64,000 nucleotides of DNA. Origin: JAQVIJ01 sp041287365. Its GTDB lineage: Bacteria > Desulfobacterota > Dissulfuribacteria > Dissulfuribacterales > DYLC01. Position numbers and translations under genes: made by a program. The notes under the pieces are model-generated. The model worked only from the letters and a program-made list of their open reading frames with translations. It was not told where the DNA came from and searched no databases. The DNA is taken from positions 1 to 64,000 of the forward strand of contig JBEULL010000018.1 of assembly GCA_041287365.1 (NCBI GenBank). The letters are read 5' to 3'. The stretch's first letter is position 1. Each line of letters begins with the position of its first letter. Below are positions 52,055 to 60,613 of this stretch, in pieces.

Positions 52055-55000
52055 ATGTTATCCAGATTCTTCATTGACCGTCCTGTTTTTGCCTGGGTTT
52101 TGGCCATAGCTGTAGTGGTCATAGGCGGCCTGGCCATTCACAATCTCCCAATCTCTCAGTACCCGGCCATAGCACCGCCTACCATCTACATCACGGCCTT
52201 CTACTCAGGTGCATCCGCTGAGACTGTTGAAAACAGTGTCACTCAGATCATAGAGCAGAAGATGACGGGTCTCGAGGACATGATCTACATGTCCGCATCC
52301 AGTGATTCCTCTGGAACAGCCCGCTTGGAACTCACCTTCAAGCCTGGTACAGACCCTGACATCGCCTGGACAAAGGTTCAAAACAAGCTGCAACTGGCCC
52401 TTTCAGGCCTGCCACCTACGGTTCAACAGCGCGGTGTGACCGTGGGCAAGGCCACCAAAAACTATCTGCTCATCGTTGGCCTCATCTCTGAAGATGGCAG
52501 TATGGACGGAAACGACCTGCGCGATTATGCCCAGTCCAATCTGGAAAAGGTACTGGCTCGCATCGAAGGCGTGGGAGAGGTGGAGAACTACGGTACACAA
52601 TACGCAATGCGCATCTGGCTCAATCCAGACAAGCTGATCAGCTACGGCCTCACCATCGAGGACGTGACGGCTGCCCTTAAGGCATATAATGTGGAGGTAT
52701 CAGCAGGCCAGTTCGGCGGCGCGCCTGCCACGCCTGGACAGCGGTTGAATGCCTCCATCATAGTGCAAAGCCTGTTAAAGACTCCTGACGAATTTGCGGC
52801 GATACCCATTCGAATTCAGCAGGACGGTTCTGTGGTGCGCATTCGAGATGTGGGCCGAGCCGAGCTGGGGACTGAATTTTACGATGTGGTGGCCCATTAT
52901 AACGGTCAGCCCAGCGCGGCCATGGCCATTCGTCAGGCCTCAGGCGCCAATGCCCTGGATACCGCCAATCGTATCAAGGCGAAGCTGGAGGAGATGAGCC
53001 GGTATTTTCCGCCAGGTATGAAGGTGATATATCCATATGATACGACACCCTTTACTCGAGTGGCCATTCAGGAGGTGGTCAAGACTCTGTTCGAGGCGGT
53101 TTTCTTGGTGTTTATCATCATCTATCTGTTCATGGGGAATTTTCGGGCCACATTCATTCCAACCATAGCAATTCCCGTTGTACTGATGGGAACCTTTGCA
53201 GTCTTGTGGTTGGCTGGTTTCTCCATCAACATGCTCACCATGTTCGCCATGGTGCTGGTCATTGGACTTCTGGTGGATGATGCCATAGTGGTGGTGGAGA
53301 ACGTGGAGCGCATCATGGCCGAGGAGGGGCTTGGTCCGAAAGAGGCTACCTTGAAGTCCATGGACCAGATTACCAGTGCCCTCATAGGTATAAGCCTGGT
53401 GCTTTCGGCGGTTTTCGGACCCATGGCATTTTTCCCAGGTTCCACTGGTGTGATCTACCGCCAGTTCGCTGTTACAGTCATAGCGGCCATGCTCCTTTCA
53501 GTGCTGGTGGCCCTGATTCTGACCCCTGTGTTGTGTGCCAAGCTGTTGAGACCTGTGCCGGCCGGTCATGAGCCTGCGGACAACGCCATTCGTCCCATGA
53601 GGCCGTTTTTCCGTATCTTTGACCGTTTGTTTTTTAGGCTGAGAGACATCTACACCAGGCTCGTAAACTATTCTTTTTTGCATAAATCGCCCTACATCCT
53701 GGTTTATATACTCTTGGTGGCATCCGTGAATTTTATGCTTTGGAGAATGCCCACTGCCTATCTGCCTGATGAAGACCAAGGGATTTTGTTTGTAATGGCA
53801 ATGCTGCCTTCCAATGCCACCTTGGAGCAGACTAAAACGCTGTTGGAGGGTAAGGTAAAGCCATACTTTTTGGAACAGGAAAAGGATGCAGTGGCCTCAT
53901 GTCTTACTGTGGCAGGTATCAGTTTTGCGGGCCGTGGACAGAATATGGGTCTGGTTTTTGTGAAACTTAAGGACTGGCATCTGCGCAACAACCCGAATCT
54001 GCGAGTCAAGTCAGTGGCGGAGAGGGCCGGCCGATACTTTTCAGGGATTCGAGAGGCCATGGTCTTTGCCTTTCCGCCGCCTTCGGTCATAGAGCTGGGG
54101 AATGCCACGGGTTTCGATTTTCAACTCCTGGATCGGGCGGGGCTTGGCCATGCTGCTTTGATGCAGGCCAGAAATCAACTCCTGGGTATGGCCATGAAAG
54201 ACAAGAGACTTGTTCGAGTAAGGCCCAATGGCATGGAGGACGTGCCTGAATATCACATCGATGTGGATTGGGATAGGGCAGGGGCCATGGGTGTGCCCAT
54301 TACATCCATAAATAACGTCATTGCAGCCTCTTTTGGAGCCGCCTATGTAAACGACTTCATACAGGCAGGTCGGGTGAAACGGGTTTTTGTGCAGTTGGAT
54401 GCCCCTTATCGCATGCTTCCCTCTGATCTGGATCTTATTTATGTAAGAAATATATTTGATAAAATGGTGCCGTTTTCCGCATTTGCATCAGGCCATTGGA
54501 CAATGGGTTCTCCCAAACTGGAGCGTTTCAATGCCGTTCCTTCCTTGAACATCTGGGGTGAGCCTTCGACGGGCAGAAGCAGCGGCGAGGCCATGAAGGC
54601 CATGGAAGAACTGGTGAGCCGTCTGCCTGCCGGAATCGGGTTCGACTGGACAGGACTCTCCTATCAGGAGCGTATGGCTACCTCTCAGGCACCCATACTC
54701 TATGCCTTCTCCATTCTGGTGATCTTCTTGTGTGTGGCTGCATTGTATGAAAACTGGACTATTCCCTTTGTCAATCTGTTCATGTTGCCATTGGGTCTGT
54801 TGGGCGCAACCGTGGCTACCTGGTCCAGGGGACTGGCCAACGACGTGTATTTCCAGATCGGTTTTCTGACCACGTTGGGCCTGACCACCAAGAACGCTAT
54901 TCTCATAATTCAGTTCGCCAAGGCCAGAATCGACAGCGGGCTTGAGGTGATGCAGGCCACATTGGAGGCGGCCCGTATTCGATTCAGGCCCGTAATCATG

Positions 55001-55198
55001 ACCTCACTTGCCTTTTTCTTCGGCGTGTTGCCTTTGGCCATGGCCACAGGTGCCGGTGCTGGCGCCATGAACGCCATAGGTACAGCGGTTACAGGCGGTA
55101 TGCTATCGGCCACCTTTATCGATTTATTCTTTATCCCCCTGTTTTTTGCGATGATCTATGCCTTTTTTCATAAAAACAAAAGAGATACAAATTTTTGA
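52055..55198 (+). CDS. RND multidrug transporter (AcrB/MexB-like, HAE1)
   Basis: 1047 residues, the full length of HAE1 pumps. The N-terminus SRFFIDRPVFAWVLAIAVVV matches the family. The proton relay is intact: two Asp in GLLVDDAIVVVENVERIM (fourth membrane helix) and the Lys in GLTTKNAILIIQFAK (tenth helix). Two large periplasmic loops carry the porter domains. It exports hydrophobic compounds through the following outer-membrane channel. It starts 12 nt after the fusion-protein gene. Confidence 0.96.
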   Translation: MLSRFFIDRPVFAWVLAIAVVVIGGLAIHNLPISQYPAIAPPTIYITAFYSGASAETVENSVTQIIEQKMTGLEDMIYMSASSDSSGTARLELTFKPGTDPDIAWTKVQNKLQLALSGLPPTVQQRGVTVGKATKNYLLIVGLISEDGSMDGNDLRDYAQSNLEKVLARIEGVGEVENYGTQYAMRIWLNPDKLISYGLTIEDVTAALKAYNVEVSAGQFGGAPATPGQRLNASIIVQSLLKTPDEFAAIPIRIQQDGSVVRIRDVGRAELGTEFYDVVAHYNGQPSAAMAIRQASGANALDTANRIKAKLEEMSRYFPPGMKVIYPYDTTPFTRVAIQEVVKTLFEAVFLVFIIIYLFMGNFRATFIPTIAIPVVLMGTFAVLWLAGFSINMLTMFAMVLVIGLLVDDAIVVVENVERIMAEEGLGPKEATLKSMDQITSALIGISLVLSAVFGPMAFFPGSTGVIYRQFAVTVIAAMLLSVLVALILTPVLCAKLLRPVPAGHEPADNAIRPMRPFFRIFDRLFFRLRDIYTRLVNYSFLHKSPYILVYILLVASVNFMLWRMPTAYLPDEDQGILFVMAMLPSNATLEQTKTLLEGKVKPYFLEQEKDAVASCLTVAGISFAGRGQNMGLVFVKLKDWHLRNNPNLRVKSVAERAGRYFSGIREAMVFAFPPPSVIELGNATGFDFQLLDRAGLGHAALMQARNQLLGMAMKDKRLVRVRPNGMEDVPEYHIDVDWDRAGAMGVPITSINNVIAASFGAAYVNDFIQAGRVKRVFVQLDAPYRMLPSDLDLIYVRNIFDKMVPFSAFASGHWTMGSPKLERFNAVPSLNIWGEPSTGRSSGEAMKAMEELVSRLPAGIGFDWTGLSYQERMATSQAPILYAFSILVIFLCVAALYENWTIPFVNLFMLPLGLLGATVATWSRGLANDVYFQIGFLTTLGLTTKNAILIIQFAKARIDSGLEVMQATLEAARIRFRPVIMTSLAFFFGVLPLAMATGAGAGAMNAIGTAVTGGMLSATFIDLFFIPLFFAMIYAFFHKNKRDTNF

Positions 55199-55211
55199 GT
55201 AGGAGCACTCC

Positions 55212-56639
55212 ATGAAACCATATGCCTGGATGTTAAGCATAGCGCTTGTTCTGTCGGGCTGTGCAGCAGTGGGGCCAGACTATACGCCGCCATCGATCTC
55301 TGTGCCCGATGCCTGGACAAGCCGGCCTGAAATAGTCGAGACCAATGCCGCTGCTGATTTGAGTAGGTGGTGGTTAACTCTTAAGGACGATGAGCTGACA
55401 GCCCTCATTTCGCGTGCTTTGCAAAAAAATCTAAGTGTGCGCGGTGCGATTGCACGTATTCGGGAGGCACGAGTACGTCGAGGCATCAGTGAGTCAAGGT
55501 TTTTTCCTCAGGTGAATGCCTCAGCCAATCTACAACACAGCCGTAACAGTGTCAATGCAGGTCTGGGTGGAGAGCGGGATCTCTACATGGCTGGCCTGGA
55601 TGCGGGCTGGGAGCTGGATATCTTTGGCGGCACTCGGCGCGCAGTGGAGGCTGCTCAGGCCAATCTGGAGGCAACCCATGAGAATCTGCGCAATGTGTAT
55701 GCGAGTTTGGCGGCAGAGGTGGCCTTGAGTTATCTGGATCTGCGTACTCAACAAACTCGGCTTGCCATTGCCGAACAGAATCTGGCGGTGCAGCAGGAGA
55801 CACTGAATCTGGTCAAAAGCCGTTTTGATGCAGGGCTTGTCACAGAATTAGATGTGAATCAGGCTGTTTATAACCTTAAAGATACACAGGCCCAGATATT
55901 TCTGTTGAAAAACGGCATCACTCAGGCGCAGCACAGTATCGCAGTTCTGTTGGGTCTTCCGCCTGCTGCGCTCAAGGCAGAGCTCGATGCTCCTGGCCCT
56001 GTTCCTGTGGCGTCCTTGACTCTGGCGATGGGTGTGCCTGCGGATGTGCTGCGAAATCGGCCTGATGTGCGCCAGGCTGAGCGTCAGTTGGCTGCACAAA
56101 CTGCCCAGATAGGTGTGGCCACAGCAGATCTGTATCCAAAATTTACTCTTACCGGTTCTATAGGGCTCGAGGCCTTTCATCTGGACAAATTTTTTCAATA
56201 TGACAGCCGCACCTTTGGCATAGGTCCTGGCGTTCAGTGGAATGTGTTCGATGCAGGTAGTATTCGAAGAAATATAGAGGTGCAGACCGCCCTTCAGGAA
56301 CAGGCCCTGGTGCAGTATGAGACAACGGTATTAAATGCCTTAAAGGAGGTTGAAGACGCCCTTTCAGCCTTTGCAGAGGAGTATCAAAGGCTGAACGCCC
56401 TCAGGGAAGGCGAGCAGGCCGCAGGAAACGCTGTGAATATAGCGACAGCCCAATATAAGGCGGGTATAGTGGACTTTCAGGCGGTTTTGGAGACTCAGCG
56501 TTCCCTTCTGTCGTTACAAGACCAGGCCACGCAGAGTGAGGCCAATGTAACTGGAAACCTGGTGAGGCTTTACAAGGCACTGGGAGGCGGCTGGCAGATA
56601 GAGGTAAAAAATGACACAGGAGCCCAAGGACATTCTTGA
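55212..56639 (+). CDS. NodT/OprM-type outer-membrane efflux channel
   Basis: 475 residues. Lipobox LSGC, acyl Cys17, then VGPDYTPPSISVPDAW. Duplicated channel domain: AIARIREARVRRGISESRFF, DAGWELDIFGGTRRAVEAAQ, PADVLRNRPDVRQAERQLAA, AQYKAGIVDFQAVLETQRSL. It belongs to the same family as the copy at 35.2-36.6 kb but is a different sequence. It lies between an RND pump and an ABC exporter, overlapping the latter by 29 nt, and could serve both. Confidence 0.94.
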   Translation: MKPYAWMLSIALVLSGCAAVGPDYTPPSISVPDAWTSRPEIVETNAAADLSRWWLTLKDDELTALISRALQKNLSVRGAIARIREARVRRGISESRFFPQVNASANLQHSRNSVNAGLGGERDLYMAGLDAGWELDIFGGTRRAVEAAQANLEATHENLRNVYASLAAEVALSYLDLRTQQTRLAIAEQNLAVQQETLNLVKSRFDAGLVTELDVNQAVYNLKDTQAQIFLLKNGITQAQHSIAVLLGLPPAALKAELDAPGPVPVASLTLAMGVPADVLRNRPDVRQAERQLAAQTAQIGVATADLYPKFTLTGSIGLEAFHLDKFFQYDSRTFGIGPGVQWNVFDAGSIRRNIEVQTALQEQALVQYETTVLNALKEVEDALSAFAEEYQRLNALREGEQAAGNAVNIATAQYKAGIVDFQAVLETQRSLLSLQDQATQSEANVTGNLVRLYKALGGGWQIEVKNDTGAQGHS

Positions 56640-57876
56640 TATAGGCGGGAAATCAACCCCAGACCGTTCGATAAGGCTGTATATCATGTGGGGGATAGGC
56701 CTTTTGGCTGTACTGGTTGGTCTGTTTTTCCTCATTAACAGCCGTAATTCCTCTGGGCAGATAAAATATCGCACTCAACAGGTAAGGCAGGGGGATTTAG
56801 TGGTGACAGTTTCCGCCACCGGTACGCTTCAACCCACCAATCAGGTGGATGTGGGTAGCGAGATTTCGGGGACAATCCGTACGGTGGAGGTGGATTACAA
56901 CGATTATGTCAAAAAAGGTCAGGTGTTGGCTCATATAGACACCGCCAAGCTGGAGGCCCAAATTCAGCAGACAGAGGCATCTTTAAAGGCCGCCCGTGCC
57001 CATCTTTTACAGACAAAGGCCACTGTCACTGAGACTCGCGCCAGACTGAACCGTCTGTTGGAGGTGCAGCGGACCAGCGACGGCCGAGCCCCTTCCAAAC
57101 TGGACATAGATGCGGCTCAGGCTGCCTTTGACCGTGCTCAGGCCGATGAAGCCAATGCAAAGGCCTCCATAGACCAGGCAGAGGCTACACTGAAGGCCCA
57201 AAAGACCGATCTTTACAAATCCATCATTCGTTCGCCCATAGATGGCGTGGTGCTGAAGCGTTCCGCTGAACCAGGCCAGACAGTGGCTGCAACCTTTCAG
57301 ACTCCGATCCTTTTTACGCTGGCAGAGGACCTCACGCAGATGGAGCTGCATGTGGATGTGGACGAGGCGGATGTGGGGCGTGTGCACGAGGGGCAGGCGG
57401 CGGTGTTTACTGTGGATGCCTATCCAAATCGCAGCTTTCCTGCACAGGTAAAACAGGTGCGCTTCGGTTCAAAGACCGTATCAGGTGTTGTGACCTACGA
57501 AACCATTTTGATGGTAGACAATAGAGATATATCCTTGCGGCCCGGAATGACCGCCACGGCCAATATCACAGTCAACGAGGTGAAGGATGCCCTGCTGGTG
57601 CCAAATGCGGCATTGCGTTTCAATCCTCCTGTTGCACAGCCCAAGGAGCAGAGAGGAGGGTTGGTGAGTTATCTGTTACCAAGACCGCCTGGGCATCAGA
57701 AGGTGCAGTCTGAGGAGCAGGACAAAAGATCTCATGTTTGGGTGCTAAAAGATGGTCAGCTTATTAGGTTAGATTTGGAGATTGGCCATACCGATGGCAT
57801 TATGACCGAGATCAAAAGTGCAAATTTACGGCCTGGAATGGAAGTAGTGGTGGATGTGCTGGAGAAAAAGAAGTAA
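56611..57876 (+). CDS. MacA-like periplasmic adaptor of an ABC exporter
   Basis: 421 residues with one N-terminal membrane anchor (about 31-50). Lipoyl halves flank an alpha-hairpin: TGTLQPTNQVDVGSEISGTI, ARAHLLQTKATVTETRARLN, YKSIIRSPIDGVVLKRSAEP. A C-terminal beta region has LRPGMTATANITVNEV. The architecture matches MacA. It overlaps the NodT gene by 29 nt and the next ATPase gene by one base, so the set is translationally linked. Confidence 0.93.
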   Translation: MTQEPKDILDIGGKSTPDRSIRLYIMWGIGLLAVLVGLFFLINSRNSSGQIKYRTQQVRQGDLVVTVSATGTLQPTNQVDVGSEISGTIRTVEVDYNDYVKKGQVLAHIDTAKLEAQIQQTEASLKAARAHLLQTKATVTETRARLNRLLEVQRTSDGRAPSKLDIDAAQAAFDRAQADEANAKASIDQAEATLKAQKTDLYKSIIRSPIDGVVLKRSAEPGQTVAATFQTPILFTLAEDLTQMELHVDVDEADVGRVHEGQAAVFTVDAYPNRSFPAQVKQVRFGSKTVSGVVTYETILMVDNRDISLRPGMTATANITVNEVKDALLVPNAALRFNPPVAQPKEQRGGLVSYLLPRPPGHQKVQSEEQDKRSHVWVLKDGQLIRLDLEIGHTDGIMTEIKSANLRPGMEVVVDVLEKKK

Positions 57877-58574
57877 TGAAAAATCCTCCTCTTGTGGAGT
57901 TGCGGCAGGTCACCAAGACCTTTGGTCATGGTGCAGCGGCCATGCAGGCCCTGGTGGGTGTGGATTTGATCATAGACCAAGGGGAGTTCGTGGCTGTAAT
58001 GGGGCCAAGCGGTTCTGGAAAGAGCACCTGTATGAACATTTTGGGCTGTCTGGATGTGCCTACCACCGGCAGCTACCTGTTTAAGGGAGTGGCAGTAGAA
58101 GGCCTGAGCCGCAATCAGCGGGCCTTGTTGCGGCGTAATTACCTGGGATTTGTGTTTCAGGGCTTCAATCTGCTGTCTCGCACCACTGCACTGGAAAACG
58201 TGGAACTGCCTCTGATCTATCGGGGTGACGCCTCTTCCGTGCGTCATAAACTGGCCATGGAGGCCCTGGCTTCTGTTGGTCTTGCAGGCTGGGAGCATCA
58301 CACCCCTTCCGAGCTTTCGGGCGGGCAGCAGCAGAGAGTGGCCATAGCCAGGGCAATTGTCACTCATCCAGCCCTGCTTCTGGCGGACGAGCCCACCGGT
58401 AATCTGGACACTCAACGCAGTCGAGAGATTATGGACATCCTCACCGCACTGAACAGGGAACAGGGCATCACCATCGTCATGGTAACCCATGACCCTGATA
58501 TGGCGATCTATGCCGGCCGCATAGTACATTTCAGGGATGGTCTTGTGGTCTCTGAAGCAGAAAAGGCTGCCTGA
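57876..58574 (+). CDS. MacB-type ABC exporter ATP-binding subunit
   Basis: 232 residues. Walker A is GPSGSGKST near residues 46-54, signature LSGGQQQRVAIARA, Walker B LLLADEPTGNLDTQ, switch His in VTHDPDMAIYA. It belongs to the LolD/MacB class. In E. coli MacB this domain is fused to the permease; here it is separate, as in many bacteria. It is overlapped on both sides by its adaptor and permease genes. Confidence 0.95.
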   Translation: MKNPPLVELRQVTKTFGHGAAAMQALVGVDLIIDQGEFVAVMGPSGSGKSTCMNILGCLDVPTTGSYLFKGVAVEGLSRNQRALLRRNYLGFVFQGFNLLSRTTALENVELPLIYRGDASSVRHKLAMEALASVGLAGWEHHTPSELSGGQQQRVAIARAIVTHPALLLADEPTGNLDTQRSREIMDILTALNREQGITIVMVTHDPDMAIYAGRIVHFRDGLVVSEAEKAA

Positions 58575-59779
58575 TGTTCTGGAATGCCCTTTTACTGGCC
58601 TTCAGGGCCTTGCGCCGCAATCTGCTTCGTTCCTTTCTCACCATTCTGGGTATTTTTATTGGTGTGGCCGCTGTGATCATCATGGTGACTCTGGGCGAAG
58701 GGGCCACTTTGCAGGTGAGTCGGCAGATTGCATCCCTTGGCACAAACATGCTCATCATCAGCCCTGGAAAGCGACTCGGCCCAGGCCAAACCGTCGGTTC
58801 CGCTCCATTCACTCTGAGTGATGCGGCGGCCCTGGCCCGCGATATTCCGTCTCTGGCAGCGGTGGCACCCACGGCCTCTCGTGCCATGACAGCGGTATCA
58901 GGCAATGCCAACTGGTCAACGCAGGTCATAGGCACCACCAACGATTATTTCCAGGCCAGACAGTGGAATGTGGCCTCAGGCCGTTTCTTCACTGAAAGCG
59001 AACTGCGCGCCGGAGCTGCTGTCTGTGTAATAGGCCAGACCGTGTGTACCAAGCTGTTCGGCGATCAGAATCCTGTGGGTGCCCGTATTCGATTGGAGAA
59101 GATTACCTGCGAGGTGGTGGGACTCCTGGAGTCCAAGGGGCAGTCAACCATGGGTTCGGATCAGGATGACCTGGTCATCATCCCCATTCGCACATTTCAT
59201 CGTCGCATCGCAGGCAATCAGGATGTAAACATCATTTTGGTGTCCGTTAAGGATGGGCTTTCCACTGAGCGGGCTCAGCAGGACATGGAACATCTGCTGC
59301 GGGAGAGAAGGCACCTGAGCGAGCATGAGGAGAATAATTTCAATGTGATGGACATGAAGGAGATCACCAAGATGTTAACATCCACCACTCAGGTGCTCAC
59401 CGCCCTTTTGAGCGCTGTGGCAGCGGTGAGCCTGCTGGTTGGAGGCATCGGCATCATGAACATCATGCTGGTATCGGTCACGGAGCGCACGCGAGAGATC
59501 GGCATTCGTCTAGCCATCGGAGCCCTGGAGCGGGACGTGCTGCTTCAGTTTTTGGTAGAGGCAGCGGTGCTTTCATCGTTCGGCGGGCTTTTGGGTATCG
59601 TCCTGGCCCTTTCGGCCTCCTTTGCCCTTTCTTCCGTGCTTCGAGTGCCATTTGTGTTCAAGGGTGATATTGTGCTGCTGGCCTTTGCATTTTCGGTGGC
59701 GGTCGGGCTTATTTTCGGTTATTTTCCTGCTCGAAAGGCCGCAAGAATGAACCCCATCGAGGCCTTGAGAAGCGAATGA
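58574..59779 (+). CDS. MacB-type ABC exporter permease (FtsX family)
   Basis: 401 residues. One N-terminal membrane helix (about 15-40), a periplasmic domain of about 220 residues (SRQIASLGTNMLIISPGKRL, GRFFTESELRAGAAVCVIG), then three C-terminal helices with the FtsX motif VGGIGIMNIMLVSVTERTRE and the end FGYFPARKAARMNPIEALR. Such MacB-type systems push antibiotics, toxins or siderophores from the periplasm through the outer-membrane channel. It starts in a TGATG overlap. Confidence 0.95.
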   Translation: MFWNALLLAFRALRRNLLRSFLTILGIFIGVAAVIIMVTLGEGATLQVSRQIASLGTNMLIISPGKRLGPGQTVGSAPFTLSDAAALARDIPSLAAVAPTASRAMTAVSGNANWSTQVIGTTNDYFQARQWNVASGRFFTESELRAGAAVCVIGQTVCTKLFGDQNPVGARIRLEKITCEVVGLLESKGQSTMGSDQDDLVIIPIRTFHRRIAGNQDVNIILVSVKDGLSTERAQQDMEHLLRERRHLSEHEENNFNVMDMKEITKMLTSTTQVLTALLSAVAAVSLLVGGIGIMNIMLVSVTERTREIGIRLAIGALERDVLLQFLVEAAVLSSFGGLLGIVLALSASFALSSVLRVPFVFKGDIVLLAFAFSVAVGLIFGYFPARKAARMNPIEALRSE

Positions 59780-59801
59780 TAGTCAAAGGAGAATGCATTT
59801 T

Positions 59802-60608
59802 TTGCGAAATGATTATATATTGGCCATGGACACAGCCGGTGATTTCGGTTCCATCGCAGTGTTGAAGGGCGATGATTGCCTTTTTGAGCTCTCGTGGCGT
59901 GATGATTCTCCCCATTCTCGAACCCTTTTGCCCATGATTCACTCGAGTATGAGTGTATTTGGGTTGGAATTGAATCGAATAAGTCTGATTGCAGTAAATC
60001 GCGGGCCAGGCAGATGGACGGGTATTCGATTGGGTATAGCCACCGCCAAGGGGCTTGCTATGGCCATGGGTATAGGCGTAGCAGGTGTCGCAGGCCTGGA
60101 TGCCATGGCTTATGGAGCAGGACTTTCAGCCTGTATGTCTGGAGATGTGGTCTTTCCTGTGCTGAATGCCAGGCGTTCGCAGATCTATACAGCAGCCTAT
60201 TTGATTCAAGGCCATTTTGAAGACGGTTCAATCGAAACGGCTGTGAGGCAGTCGGATTATGTGGTGATTGCGCCTGAATCTTTTGAGAAATGGGCTTTGA
60301 ATCACTGGGTGAGGTCGGCTTCAATGGTGAAGGAAGGAGTGAAAAGGCGTGTCTTTCTAATGGGAGACGGTGTTTCACAGGTCTTACCGTTTTTGCAGAG
60401 TCAAAGCCTTTTGAAGCATGTGGTGGTGTATGAGGCGCCTGCATCTTTTTTGCCTGGCGCTGCCTGGGTGGGACATACGGCATTACAGAACATTAAGTCT
60501 CGCGTCAGCATTGAAACCAGCTGTGAAATGGACTGCACACCGCTTTATATAAGGCCATCAGATGCAGAGGCCAATAAAAAGATAGTGGCATCGACAAATA
60601 AGGAGTGA
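59802..60608 (+). CDS. tsaB: tRNA threonylcarbamoyladenosine biosynthesis protein TsaB
   Basis: About 268 residues if the TTG at 59802 is the start. An ATG at 59793 has its GGAG only about two nt away, too close; from the TTG the spacing is about 9 nt. Motifs: ILAMDTAGDFGSIAVLKGDD, then ISLIAVNRGPGRWTGIRLGI and ATAKGLAMAMGIGVAGVAGL, and VFPVLNARRSQIYTAAY. TsaB is the inactive ASKHA partner that supports TsaD in making t6A on tRNA. It follows the efflux operon by 22 nt. Confidence 0.9.
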   Translation: MRNDYILAMDTAGDFGSIAVLKGDDCLFELSWRDDSPHSRTLLPMIHSSMSVFGLELNRISLIAVNRGPGRWTGIRLGIATAKGLAMAMGIGVAGVAGLDAMAYGAGLSACMSGDVVFPVLNARRSQIYTAAYLIQGHFEDGSIETAVRQSDYVVIAPESFEKWALNHWVRSASMVKEGVKRRVFLMGDGVSQVLPFLQSQSLLKHVVVYEAPASFLPGAAWVGHTALQNIKSRVSIETSCEMDCTPLYIRPSDAEANKKIVASTNKE

Positions 60609-60613
60609 ATTGA